Assembly (NCBI RefSeq): GCF_000281895.1 | Contig: NZ_CM001558.1 | Location: 3,972,556 to 4,036,555, forward strand | DNA: 64,000 nucleotides | Direction: 5' to 3' | Source: Pseudomonas fluorescens Q2-87 | GTDB taxonomy: Bacteria; Pseudomonadota; Gammaproteobacteria; Pseudomonadales; Pseudomonadaceae | Shown: positions 33,363 through 41,993 of the stretch, piece after piece | How the letters are laid out: every line of letters begins with the position of its first letter | How positions within the stretch are numbered: position 1 is the first letter of the stretch | The notes under the pieces: generated by a model | The model's input: the letters and a program-made list of their open reading frames with translations, nothing else | Told to the model about the DNA's origin: nothing | The model's database searches: none | Program-made: the position numbers and the translations under genes

Positions 33363-34373
33363 ATGCTAGATAAACAGAGCCTTAGCCCAGTAAATACGCG
33401 GCCTACGCTGTCTCGGCGCTTTAGTGTTGCACCCATGATGGATTGGACTGACCCCCATTGCCGCTACTTCCTACGCATCCTCTCCAAACATGCCCTGCTC
33501 TACACCGAAATGGTCACCACCGGCGCGCTACTCAACGGCGACCATGAGCGTTTCCTGCGTCACCACGAGGCCGAACACCCGCTGGCCCTCCAACTCGGCG
33601 GCAGCGTCCCGGCAGACCTGGCCGCCTGTTCGCGGATGGCCCAGGAGCACGGCTACGACGAGGTGAACCTCAACGTCGGCTGCCCCAGCGACCGGGTGCA
33701 GAACAATATGATCGGCGCTTGCCTGATGGGGCATCCGGATCTGGTGGCCGATTGTGTGAAGGCGATGCGCGATGCGGTGTCGATTCCGGTGACGGTCAAG
33801 CACCGCATCGGGATTAATGGGCGAGACAGTTACGAGCAGTTGTGTGAGTTTGTCGGAACGGTGCGTGAAGCGGGTTGCACCAGTTTCACCGTGCACGCTC
33901 GGATTGCGATTCTGGAGGGGTTGTCGCCGAAGGAGAATCGTGACATTCCGCCGCTGCGTTATGACGTGGTGGCGCGGTTGAAGGCGGATTTTCCAGAGCT
34001 GGAGATCGTACTCAATGGCGGGATCAAGACGCTCGAAGCGTGCCATGAGCATCTGCAGACGTTCGACGGCGTGATGTTGGGGCGCGAGGCGTATCACAAT
34101 CCGTATCTGCTGGCCGAGGTGGACCAGCAATTGTTTGGCAGCACCGCACCGGTGATCAGTCGGGCCGAGGCGCTGGCGCAATTGCGGCCTTATATCGCCA
34201 ATCATCTGGCCGCGGGTGGCGCAATGCATCACATTACCCGCCATGTGCTCGGGCTCGGTACCGGTTTCCCGGGAGCGCGACGGTTTCGGCAGTTGTTGTC
34301 GGTGGATATTCACAAGACCCAGGATCCGTTGGCGTTGCTGGATCAGGCAGGGCAGTTGCTGGAAGGGCGTTAA
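33363..34373 (+). CDS. dusA: tRNA-dihydrouridine(20/20a) synthase DusA
   Basis: 336 residues from ATG 33363; a TTG three codons upstream is less likely. The FMN-dependent enzyme reduces uridine 20/20a in the tRNA D-loop. SVAPMMDWTD is the family start motif, the catalytic Cys is C107 in NLNVGCPSDRVQ, and VKHRIGI and VLNGGIKT line the FMN pocket. The first ~15 residues (MLDKQSLSPVNTRPT) and the promoter probably come from the prophage side of the junction; the ribosome-binding site is weak. Confidence 0.95.
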   Translation: MLDKQSLSPVNTRPTLSRRFSVAPMMDWTDPHCRYFLRILSKHALLYTEMVTTGALLNGDHERFLRHHEAEHPLALQLGGSVPADLAACSRMAQEHGYDEVNLNVGCPSDRVQNNMIGACLMGHPDLVADCVKAMRDAVSIPVTVKHRIGINGRDSYEQLCEFVGTVREAGCTSFTVHARIAILEGLSPKENRDIPPLRYDVVARLKADFPELEIVLNGGIKTLEACHEHLQTFDGVMLGREAYHNPYLLAEVDQQLFGSTAPVISRAEALAQLRPYIANHLAAGGAMHHITRHVLGLGTGFPGARRFRQLLSVDIHKTQDPLALLDQAGQLLEGR

Positions 34374-34550
34374 CCGTCACTTGCTTTGAACCTGCGGCCT
34401 GTTTTGGCATCGTATCTACCGATACCGCCCTGGCCTTTCAAACAGCCGTTTTCAGGTTGTTGCCGCCGGGGCCTTCGATACCTCTACACGCCCTTGAGTG
34501 GCTGCCGGCCCTCGGGTAATGTCAACAGACCCATAGGACAGAGCATACTC

Positions 34551-35477
34551 ATGACTTCCAAGCTGGAACAACTCAAGCAATTCACGACCGTCGTGGCCGA
34601 TACCGGCGACTTCGAGGCCATCGCCCGCATCAAGCCCGTCGACGCTACCACCAACCCTTCCCTGCTGCTCAAGGCTTCGGCCATCCACGGCTATGCCGAG
34701 CAGCTGAATGCCTGCGTGGCGGATTGCAAAGGTGATGTGGGCCTGGCCAGCGACCGTTTCGCCGTGGCGGTTGGGCAAGAGATCCTGAAGGTGATTCCAG
34801 GCCGTATTTCCACTGAGGTGGATGCGCGCCTGTCGTTCGACACCGATGCCATGCTCAAGCGTGCCCATCGCCTGATCGACCTCTATGAAAAGGCAGGCAT
34901 TGGCCGTGAGCGCGTGCTGATCAAGATCGCCTCCACCTGGGAAGGCATTCGCGCCGCTGAGCAACTGGAGCGCGAAGGCATCCAGTGCAACCTGACCCTG
35001 TTGTTCTCCTTCGCCCAGGCTGCGGCCTGTGCCGATGCTGGGGTGTTCCTGATTTCGCCGTTCGTGGGCCGTATCTACGACTGGTACAAGAAAGCCAATG
35101 GCAACGATTACACCGGCGCCGATGATCCGGGCGTACAGTCGGTGACGCGCATCTACAATTATTACAAGGCCAATGACTACAAGACCGTAGTCATGGGCGC
35201 GAGCTTCCGTAACCTCAACCAGATCGAGCAATTGGCCGGTTGCGACCGCCTGACCGTCAGCCCGGAGCTGCTGGAGAAACTGGCGACAGACGAAGGCAAG
35301 CTGGAGCGCAAGCTGGCGCCGGGGCAAGCCGGGGAAACACGCCTGAACCTCAACGAATCCCAGTTCCGCTGGTTGTCCAACGAGGATGCCATGGCGACTG
35401 AGAAACTGGCTGAAGGTATTCGTCAGTTTGCCCGGGACCAGGAAAAGCTGGAAGCGTTGCTGCAAGCCAAGCTGTAA
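34551..35477 (+). CDS. tal: transaldolase
   Basis: 308 residues; transfers dihydroxyacetone units between sedoheptulose 7-phosphate and glyceraldehyde 3-phosphate in the pentose phosphate pathway. [23 protein letters not shown] is the TalB-type start; the Schiff-base lysine is K125 in VLIKIAST, and [29 protein letters not shown] follows. 177 bases without gene separate it from dusA; a strong terminator follows. Confidence 0.97.
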   Translation: MTSKLEQLKQFTTVVADTGDFEAIARIKPVDATTNPSLLLKASAIHGYAEQLNACVADCKGDVGLASDRFAVAVGQEILKVIPGRISTEVDARLSFDTDAMLKRAHRLIDLYEKAGIGRERVLIKIASTWEGIRAAEQLEREGIQCNLTLLFSFAQAAACADAGVFLISPFVGRIYDWYKKANGNDYTGADDPGVQSVTRIYNYYKANDYKTVVMGASFRNLNQIEQLAGCDRLTVSPELLEKLATDEGKLERKLAPGQAGETRLNLNESQFRWLSNEDAMATEKLAEGIRQFARDQEKLEALLQAKL

Positions 35478-35495
35478 GGCGATACAAGCAGCATG

Positions 35496-35529
35496 AAAAA
35501 GGGCGAACCTTGGTAGGTTCGCCCTTTTT
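35496..35529. terminator. bidirectional terminator between tal and rssC
   Basis: AAAAAGGGCGAACCT pairs with AGGTTCGCCCTTTTT around TGGT, giving T runs on both strands between convergent genes. Confidence 0.9.
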
Positions 35530-35578
35530 CATGGGGGGTTGATAATAGAACGCAGCGACTGAAAGGCTCGCTCCTGGC

Positions 35579-36067
35579 TCAGCCGCCGGGACGCTCCAAG
35601 GCATTCACCAGATCATGAAATGCCTCACGATTGGAGTCGTTCAGCCCCATGAGGATCTTGTGGGCTTCGAGCACCTTGATCCGCACTTCCTCTTCGGACT
35701 GATCCTGGTCTGGCAAGTCGTCCAGACATTCGGGGCACGGCACAGGATCGCCAACGATGTTGAACACCTGGTCGAAGCCCATCGATTGCAGAAGACGGGT
35801 GATGTCGTTGTGGGTGGTGACGACGGTGGGCAGCAGGCCAACCTTTTGCCGCGAGAGAATCGACAGCTTGGCCAGCAGGCCCAGGGTGGTGCTATCGATG
35901 CTGCGGGTTTCGGTCAGGTCGATCACGATAGCGCTGAAGTTCAGCGCGGTGAAGATCCGCTCAATAGTCGCATCCAGCGCCGAACACAGGGTCAGGCGCA
36001 CTTCACCGACAAACTTCAGGACGAAGGTGCCGTCCTGCTCGGCGAACTGGATTCTACCGGTACTCAT
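35579..36067 (-). CDS. rssC: anti-sigma factor antagonist RssC (STAS domain)
   Basis: 162 residues from the ATG overlapping the rssB stop as TGATG. The STAS domain occupies about 1-100; the phosphorylatable Ser is S59 in IDSTTLG. It has an extension (about 110-160, acidic: DDLPDQDQSEEE). In Pseudomonas RssC is the partner of RssB, controlling general stress sigma activity. Confidence 0.9.
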   Translation of the reverse strand: MSTGRIQFAEQDGTFVLKFVGEVRLTLCSALDATIERIFTALNFSAIVIDLTETRSIDSTTLGLLAKLSILSRQKVGLLPTVVTTHNDITRLLQSMGFDQVFNIVGDPVPCPECLDDLPDQDQSEEEVRIKVLEAHKILMGLNDSNREAFHDLVNALERPGG

Positions 36068-37248
36068 CAAAGATTCCTGCTCAACACTAACAGGGCGATA
36101 TCATCCGGCATCTCCCCTAGCGTGGCTAATCCAAACACTTGGCGCAAGCCTTCCAGGCTGCCACCCGCTGCACTCACCCGCTGAGGCAAGGCCGCTTCCT
36201 TCTCTTTGAGTGTAGGTTCCGTCAAAAGGTCCAAAATGCCATCAGACATCAGCGTCAGGCTGAAGGTCGGCGGCAATTCCAGCACGTGGTCTTGGTAGGT
36301 GGCTTCGTTGAACAGCCCCACCGGCAGACCGCGTCCTTCGAGGTAACGCACACTGTCTGGCGTGTACAACACAGGCAACGGCAAATGACCGCCGATGCTA
36401 TAGGTCAACAAGCCCGTCTCCTCGTCGATGACTCCACCGACCATTGTGACGTGTTTGCCCAGCTTACAACTGATCAGGCCTCGGTTGATATGCCCAAGGA
36501 CTTCTGATGGCTTGAACTCTGGCAATGTGCCGTTGCGCTTGGACTCGAATAGCAACCGCGTGGTCATGAACTTCAGCAGCACCGTGACGAATGCCGAGGA
36601 AGCACCATGGCCTGAAACGTCAGCCAGGTAGAATGCCACTCGCCGTTCGTCGACCCGAAAATAGTCAACGAAATCCCCCGACAGATACAACGACGGGATG
36701 ATCTGGTGGGCAAAGCGGAAATCGTCGACGGTCCAGGGGCTCACCGGCAGCATGTTCATCTGCACCTGGCGCCCGGCGTTCTGGTCTTCCTGCAGCAGGT
36801 TCAGGCTAGCTTCCAGCTCGCGGTTGGCGGTCTCGAGTTTTTCGCGATAGCGCTGGTTTTCCACCAACAGGCGTGAACGGTCCAGCGCACGGCGTACCGA
36901 GTGCTCGAGCACTGCAAGGTCTTCGAGGGGCTTGATCAGGTAATCCGCCGCGCCCAGGCGCAACGCCTCGACCGCATCGTTCATCACGCCCGCGCCCGAA
37001 ACCACGATCACCGGGGTTTGCGAGGAAATCTCGGTAACCTGGCGAATGAGTTCGAGTCCGCCCATCTGCGGCATGCGCAGGTCGCAGATGACCAGGTCGG
37101 GCTTGTCTTGCTCGAATACCTGAAGACCCTGTTGGCCATTGCTGGCCTGCAGGACGCTGAAACCACTGTCTTCCAAGTAGGCCGCGAGGCTGGCTCGCAC
37201 CACTTCGTCATCATCGATTATCAGCAGCGTGGCACTGGTTTTTGGCAT
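36067..37248 (-). CDS. rssB: response regulator RssB with PP2C phosphatase output
   Basis: 393 residues from ATG 37248 (MPKTSATLLIIDDDEVV). Receiver domain 1-120 with phospho-acceptor D56 in VICDLRMP and K in YLIKPLED; a coiled coil (about 130-165); a PP2C/SpoIIE-type phosphatase domain (about 180-393) with SGDFVDYF, LADVSGHGA and LMSDGILD. It dephosphorylates RssC, unlike the E. coli RssB adaptor, whose phosphatase part is inactive. Operon with rssC. Confidence 0.93.
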   Translation of the reverse strand: MPKTSATLLIIDDDEVVRASLAAYLEDSGFSVLQASNGQQGLQVFEQDKPDLVICDLRMPQMGGLELIRQVTEISSQTPVIVVSGAGVMNDAVEALRLGAADYLIKPLEDLAVLEHSVRRALDRSRLLVENQRYREKLETANRELEASLNLLQEDQNAGRQVQMNMLPVSPWTVDDFRFAHQIIPSLYLSGDFVDYFRVDERRVAFYLADVSGHGASSAFVTVLLKFMTTRLLFESKRNGTLPEFKPSEVLGHINRGLISCKLGKHVTMVGGVIDEETGLLTYSIGGHLPLPVLYTPDSVRYLEGRGLPVGLFNEATYQDHVLELPPTFSLTLMSDGILDLLTEPTLKEKEAALPQRVSAAGGSLEGLRQVFGLATLGEMPDDIALLVLSRNL

Positions 37249-37593
37249 GTGGGCAAACGGCGCCAGAATTAGGTTGGCGTAGCGGGCTGGGCTGTCTGGC
37301 CTGGCACGCACTACTGGATTCGCTTTCTAGCCTCTCTGTCGTAACGGTTTCGAGCTTTCGCCCGACACGCCATTACATCAGAGGTGCCCTTCTAAGGCGC
37401 AGACGGTACTCCCATCCGCGGGGCGTTTCAAGCGCATGCAAATAGCCGCTCGCCGTCTTTGTTTGTCAACGCACAGAGAGTTATAAGAACCGAGCGAAGC
37501 GTAACTCAATGAAAGGATCAGTCCCGAACAAACAAAGCATAAAAGCTAAAGAAGGCGGCATTCAGGACCGCCTTCCCGGGCTTGCAGGCCGAA
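37249..37593. other. intergenic region between rssB and mlaA
   Basis: 345 bases without a gene I can support. It should hold the rssB promoter (no clear -35/-10 seen) and, at 37551-37575, the mlaA terminator. Confidence 0.6.
37551..37575 (-). terminator. terminator of mlaA
   Basis: GAAGGCGG and CCGCCTTC flank a nine-base loop; on the minus strand the stem is followed by TTTAGCTTTT, 19 bases after the mlaA stop. Confidence 0.8.
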
Positions 37594-38283
37594 TTAAAAG
37601 TCGTCTTCGACCTGGCCATCCTTGACTTTGAACTCACGGTTTTGCAGGTAGGCGTTACGAATGAAGACGTATTTGTCGCCGCTCACCATTTTTTCCGCCG
37701 ACAGCAGGCTGGCACGGGTGTCGACGATGTTCAGGCCCCAGATCGAGTTACGCACCGAGACATTGTCGATGTAACGATAAGGCAGGGTGTAGTTATCGAC
37801 CAGTTTGGCAGGCGCGTCACGCACGGTGCTTGGCCCCAACAAGGGCAGCATCACGTATGGGCCACTGCCCACGCCCCAGTAGCCCAGGGTCTGGCCGAAA
37901 TCTTCGTCGCTGCGTTGCAGGCCCATCTGGGTGCCCACGTCGAAGAAGCCCAGCAGGCCGAAGGTGGTGTTGAAGATCAACCGAGCCGTGTCGACCCCGG
38001 CAGCGGCCGGCTTGGCCTGCAGCACATTGTTGGCCAGGTTGCCCACGTCGCCGATGTTGCGAAACATGTTGTGGATGCCGTCTTCGAGAAATTGCGGCGT
38101 CACGTACTGATAACCCTGGGCCAATGGTTTGAGCGCATAGGTATCGACGGTGTCGTTGAAGGTGAAGATCGGACGGTTGATGCTTTCCCAAGGGTCTTCT
38201 TCCGTGGCGGCCTGGGCAGCGAACGGGACCAGCAGGACGCTGGCAGACAAACACAGCTGAGCTAGACGATGGCTCCAGCGCAT
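37594..38283 (-). CDS. mlaA: MlaA, outer-membrane lipid asymmetry lipoprotein-like protein (VacJ)
   Basis: 229 residues from ATG 38283, signal peptide to about 25 (LVPFAAQA). The mature part begins EEDPWESINRPIFTFNDTVD, the VacJ/MlaA signature, and contains GLLGFFDVGTQMGL and LGYWGVGSGPYVMLPLLGPST. MlaA extracts misplaced phospholipids from the outer leaflet, with MlaBCDEF. No lipobox Cys is seen, in contrast to the E. coli protein. Confidence 0.93.
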   Translation of the reverse strand: MRWSHRLAQLCLSASVLLVPFAAQAATEEDPWESINRPIFTFNDTVDTYALKPLAQGYQYVTPQFLEDGIHNMFRNIGDVGNLANNVLQAKPAAAGVDTARLIFNTTFGLLGFFDVGTQMGLQRSDEDFGQTLGYWGVGSGPYVMLPLLGPSTVRDAPAKLVDNYTLPYRYIDNVSVRNSIWGLNIVDTRASLLSAEKMVSGDKYVFIRNAYLQNREFKVKDGQVEDDF

Positions 38284-38484
38284 AAGGTAGAACTCCTTGG
38301 ATTGTTCAGGCAAGGGCGCCGGGCCCAGACGGTAAGGTGGCTAGTATAAGACGGAACGCGTGGATACACAGCACCGAAAAAAGAAGCGGGCTGTAGGACG
38401 TTTCCGCCACCCGGCGCTTCACTTCACTGTCACCGGACTGTCATCGAGGCTCGCTAGGCTACGGGTCATTTCAAGGACGTTCCC

Positions 38485-39105
38485 ATGCCCCGCGCCGAAG
38501 CCCTGCCCCTCCCGGCTCCTCGCCTGACCGCCGTACTGTTTGGCCTTAGCGGGTGCCTGGTGGATTTCGGCGCACGCATTCGCCAATCCGGGGCTGTGCC
38601 CAACGAGCATGCGCAACCGACACCTGGCGCCCTGGAAAGCCTGCATCGCCTGCAACATCAAGGTATTCCCTGCGCCTGGCTAGACGAATTACCCCCTGCC
38701 ATCAGTCATGCCCTGGCGACGTCATTGCCAGGCTGGATCAAACCGCCGCAACTTCCGGCAACAAATAATCCGTGGCCGGCGCCTCACGCCTGCTGGCAGG
38801 CCTTGATGGCGCTGAACGTCCAGCAATTGGATGGATGCGTGCTGGTCAGCGGCGAACCGAAACTGTTGCAGTCTGGGCTCAACGCCGGCTTGTGGACCAT
38901 CGGCCTGGCCTCCTGCGGCTCCTTGTGCGGCCTGGGACCAGGTGAATGGCAGGCATTGAGCCAACAGGAACGGGAAATCCGACGCGCCCGGGCCACCGTG
39001 CAATTGTTTGGCCTGGGGGTGCATTCGGTGATCGACCATCTGGGTGAACTCGATACTTGCCTGGCGGATATCTGCCTGCGTCGATTCAAAGGCGAGAAGC
39101 CATGA
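38485..39105 (+). CDS. HAD-like protein related to phosphonoacetaldehyde hydrolase, motif I degenerate
   Basis: 206 residues. The motif I region reads LFGLSGCLVDFG, where active HAD enzymes have DxDGT-type Asp residues; both catalytic Asp appear replaced. The rest keeps the HAD-like layout (GALESLHRLQHQGIPCAWLDELP, GCVLVSGEPKLLQSGLNAGLWTIGLASCG). An equivalent gene lies near queF in other pseudomonads. Probably a non-catalytic or binding protein. Confidence 0.75.
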   Translation: MPRAEALPLPAPRLTAVLFGLSGCLVDFGARIRQSGAVPNEHAQPTPGALESLHRLQHQGIPCAWLDELPPAISHALATSLPGWIKPPQLPATNNPWPAPHACWQALMALNVQQLDGCVLVSGEPKLLQSGLNAGLWTIGLASCGSLCGLGPGEWQALSQQEREIRRARATVQLFGLGVHSVIDHLGELDTCLADICLRRFKGEKP

Positions 39106-39214
39106 CCGGGATCATGCAGGGAGCGCGAGGGTGGATTACTCTTAAGGCGAGCCACGGACTTTTGACGCAGCGTCGCGGTCCATGGCTGTGCCTATCAATA
39201 AAGGGAGTACGCCA

Positions 39215-39481
39215 ATGCCTGCCCGCCGCGAACTGCAAGAACAACTCAATACCCTGCGCGAGCAATTGGACCAGAACCCGCCGTTGTCCGAGCCTGAGCG
39301 TGAAAATCTGCATCAATTGATGGCTCAGATCGAAGCTGAAATCCAACTGGAAAACCAACTTCAGGACACCAACCTGGTCGACGGCGTGAACCTGGCCGTG
39401 GAACGTTTCGAAGTGGATCACCCAACCATTGCCGGGACGTTGCGCAATATCGTGCAAGCCTTGGGCAGCATGGGGATCTAA
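39215..39481 (+). CDS. DUF4404 family small protein
   Basis: 88 residues from ATG 39215, with AAGGGAG seven bases upstream. MPARRELQEQLNTLREQLDQNPPLSEPERENLHQLMAQIEAEIQ is a coiled-coil start, followed by VERFEVDHPTIAGTLRNIVQALGSMGI. A conserved small protein of pseudomonads without known function. Confidence 0.85.
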   Translation: MPARRELQEQLNTLREQLDQNPPLSEPERENLHQLMAQIEAEIQLENQLQDTNLVDGVNLAVERFEVDHPTIAGTLRNIVQALGSMGI

Positions 39482-39494
39482 TCCGTCGGACATT

Positions 39495-39527
39495 AAAAAG
39501 CCCCGCTAGCGATAGCGGGGCTTTTTT
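39495..39527. terminator. intrinsic terminator after DUF4404 gene
   Basis: AAAAAGCCCCGCTA pairs with TAGCGGGGCTTTTTT around a four-base loop, 13 bases beyond the stop. Confidence 0.92.
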
Positions 39528-39545
39528 ATATCCACGAACTCAAAG

Positions 39546-39676
39546 TATGGGAGCGAGCTTGCTCCCGCTGCGGCGCGAAGCGGCCCAAAAACCTGCAAAT
39601 GCGGAGCATTAGACACACCGCACCCGCCGGTTTACGACTGCTTCGCAGCCGAGCGGGAGCAAGCTCCCTCGCCACA
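39546..39676. repeat. inverted pair of REP sequences (REPIN)
   Basis: GGGAGCGAGCTTGCTCCCGC near 39549-39568 and its inverted counterpart GCGGGAGCAAGCTCCCTCGC near 39653-39672 lie about 85 bases apart between DUF4404 and queF. They match the Pseudomonas REP family in composition and layout. Confidence 0.75.
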
Positions 39677-39725
39677 GTCCATCATCTTTCTTAAATGAAT
39701 GGCATTACGCTCCCACAGGGGGGCT

Positions 39726-40556
39726 TTATTGGCGGACCAGGCGATGGTTCGGCAACTGCACCGCTTCGGTGCTGCGATACGGATTGATATCCAGCCCGCC
39801 ACGACGCACATACCGCGCATACACCGTCAGTTTCTCAGGCTTGAGCAAGCGCTGCAGGTCAAGAAAGATCCGCTCCACGCATTGCTCATGGAAATCCGAA
39901 TGCTGGCGGAAGCTAACGATATAGGCCAGCAGGCTGGCAGGGTCCAGGGCCGCGCCGCGATATTCCACCGCCACGCTGCCCCAATCCGGCTGGCTGGTCA
40001 CCGGGCAGTTGGATTTGAGCAGATGGCTGTGCAGGCTTTCCTCGACGATGCGTGACTCGTCGCAACGCAGCAGTTCCGGGCGCGGGTGTGCGTAGGAGTC
40101 GACGTTGATGTCCAAATCGTCGATGCATACGCCAGGCAGCGCCACGATGCCTTCGCCTGCCACGTCCTTGAGGCTGCGAATCCGCACGCCCACCGGCTTG
40201 CCGGCAGCTGCCGACAGGTCCTGGCGCAGGGTGGCCTCCAGGCTGGCGGTGTCGACGAACGGGGTCTGGTTCAAGGAATTGAGGTACAGCTTGAAGGACT
40301 TGGACTCGATGATGTTCGGCGAATCCGCCGGAATCGAGAATTCGCCGATGGCCACTACCGGCTTGCCGGAAGGCAACAGCCACGACAGCTCGAAACAATT
40401 CCAGAAATCCACGCCTTTGTACGGCAAGGTCTCGGCCGTCAGGCCCAGCTCCGCCCATTTCGCGGCGCGCGGGATCGGGAACAGCAAGGACGGCGTGTAC
40501 GTGGCAATGTATTCGCTGGATTTGCCCAGCGGCGAGTGTTCGGCTGCGGGATGCAT
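39726..40556 (-). CDS. queF: NADPH-dependent 7-cyano-7-deazaguanine reductase QueF
   Basis: 276 residues, the long two-domain form. Reduces preQ0 to preQ1 in queuosine synthesis. Catalytic Cys184 and Asp191 lie in [13 protein letters not shown]; the QueF motif [11 protein letters not shown] is at about 84-94; HEQCVERIF follows later. Start at the only sensible Met. Confidence 0.96.
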   Translation of the reverse strand: MHPAAEHSPLGKSSEYIATYTPSLLFPIPRAAKWAELGLTAETLPYKGVDFWNCFELSWLLPSGKPVVAIGEFSIPADSPNIIESKSFKLYLNSLNQTPFVDTASLEATLRQDLSAAAGKPVGVRIRSLKDVAGEGIVALPGVCIDDLDINVDSYAHPRPELLRCDESRIVEESLHSHLLKSNCPVTSQPDWGSVAVEYRGAALDPASLLAYIVSFRQHSDFHEQCVERIFLDLQRLLKPEKLTVYARYVRRGGLDINPYRSTEAVQLPNHRLVRQ

Positions 40557-40617
40557 GGCGGAAACCTGACTGAAGAATCAGCGGATTCTATCAGCCTTTG
40601 CCGCCGCCTTTGAGTGC

Positions 40618-41154
40618 TTACTGACTGACTGTCAGGTTGCCTTTCATTCCGGCCTGGTAATGACCGGGAATATTGCAGGCGAACTCAAGGCGCGTGGCCT
40701 TGCTGAACGTCCAGGTCAACTCAGCGGTTTTGCCCGGCTCCACCAATACGCTGTTGGGATCGTCGTGGACCATGCCGGCCTGGCCGTGCCCCATGGCTGC
40801 ATGATCCATGGCGCCATGAGCCATGTCCTGCTTCATCGCAGTCGGTGTCAACCGGCCGCTCTGCTGCATCTCGAGCATTTCCTGCTGGTGCTCGGCGTGA
40901 GCCGCCGCGTCGCCCAGATTGAATTCGTGGAGCAACTGGCCCTTGTTGACCAGTACAAACCGAACGGTTTCCCCCGCCTTGATCTCAATCGCGCCAGGCT
41001 TGAACGTCATGTCCTCCATCACCACATCGATGCTGCGCCCGGCCTTGGCCGCCGAAGCAGGCTCACCGAAATCGAAATGGGCCGGCGACGCCCACGACGG
41101 CGCGCTGAGGACCCATGCACAAGCAACCAGGATCAAGCGGTTTCGCATCAACAT
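40618..41154 (-). CDS. periplasmic cupredoxin with Met/His-rich insert
   Basis: 178 residues; start chosen at 41154 because GGAG lies seven bases upstream (Met codons at 41160 and 41148 are alternatives). Signal peptide to about 23 (SAPSWA). Type 1 copper ligands are in LLHEFNLG (His) and FACNIPGHYQAGM (Cys, His, Met). Between them lies an insert rich in Met and His (QDMAHGAMDHAAMGHGQAGM) that can hold more copper. Divergent from copR across a CopR box, so it probably binds or carries copper under copper stress. Confidence 0.88.
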   Translation of the reverse strand: MLMRNRLILVACAWVLSAPSWASPAHFDFGEPASAAKAGRSIDVVMEDMTFKPGAIEIKAGETVRFVLVNKGQLLHEFNLGDAAAHAEHQQEMLEMQQSGRLTPTAMKQDMAHGAMDHAAMGHGQAGMVHDDPNSVLVEPGKTAELTWTFSKATRLEFACNIPGHYQAGMKGNLTVSQ

Positions 41155-41231
41155 GTACATACTCCAACCGAATAAGGTTTAGCTTGTGGGAAACTCTATT
41201 CGTACAGGCCTGCCAGACGCCTGACAGTTTG

Positions 41232-41247
41232 ATTACAACTTTGTCAG
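41232..41247 (-). promoter_or_regulatory. CopR box between cupredoxin gene and copR
   Basis: The minus strand reads CTGACA-N5-GTAAT, the motif described for P. aeruginosa CopR. It faces the cupredoxin gene; a second CTGACA in the opposite direction at 41221 makes the site partly palindromic and may serve copRS as well. Confidence 0.65.
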
Positions 41248-41312
41248 GTTGCGCCACGGCCTCGCCGGCCACGGTATAACGCCCTCGTTCCAACCATGCC
41301 TTGAGCTGCCCC

Positions 41313-41993
41313 ATGAAACTGCTGATCGTCGAAGACCAAACCAAAACCGGCCAATATCTGCGTCAAGGCCTGGGCGAAGCCGGATTCAACGCTGACTTGG
41401 TGGCCGACGGCATCACTGGCCAACAATTGGCCTTGAGCGGTGAATACGCCCTGCTGATCCTCGACGTGATGTTGCCTGGGCGCGATGGCTGGCAGATCCT
41501 GCAAGCGGTGCGAGGCGCCGGCCTGGACACGCCAGTGCTGTTCCTCACTGCTCGGGACGCGGTACAGGACCGCGTACATGGCCTGGAATTGGGTGCCGAT
41601 GATTACCTGGTCAAACCCTTCGCCTTTTCCGAATTGCTCGCGCGAGTGCGCAGCCTCTTGCGACGAGGCAGTTCGACACCCCAGGAAACCAGCCTGCAAC
41701 TGGCGGACCTGCGCCTGGATCTGATCCGCCGCCGCGTCGAACGCAGCGGCCGGCGCATCGACCTCACCGCCAAGGAATTCGCCCTGCTGGAAATGCTCCT
41801 GCGCCGCCAGGGCGAAGTACTGCCCAAGTCCCTGATCGCCTCCCAGGTCTGGGACATGAATTTCGACAGCGACACCAACGTCATCGAAGTTGCGATCCGG
41901 CGCCTTCGCCTCAAGATCGACGATGAGTTCCCCGACAAACTCATCCATACCGTACGAGGCATGGGGTATGTGCTTGAAGAGCGCAGCCTGTGA
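41313..41993 (+). CDS. copR: copper-responsive response regulator CopR
   Basis: 226 residues from ATG 41313. Receiver domain with D51 ([10 protein letters not shown]) and K in YLVKPFAF, then an OmpR-type winged helix ([47 protein letters not shown]). Overlaps copS as GTGA. Family and neighbour cupredoxin point to copper. Confidence 0.9.
   Translation: MKLLIVEDQTKTGQYLRQGLGEAGFNADLVADGITGQQLALSGEYALLILDVMLPGRDGWQILQAVRGAGLDTPVLFLTARDAVQDRVHGLELGADDYLVKPFAFSELLARVRSLLRRGSSTPQETSLQLADLRLDLIRRRVERSGRRIDLTAKEFALLEMLLRRQGEVLPKSLIASQVWDMNFDSDTNVIEVAIRRLRLKIDDEFPDKLIHTVRGMGYVLEERSL

Noticed and set aside
39086..39214. Upstream start codons of the DUF4404 gene and a frame through the HAD/DUF4404 junction
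   Set aside because: The ATG at 39215 has AAGGGAG and begins the conserved sequence; upstream codons are not conserved in appearance.
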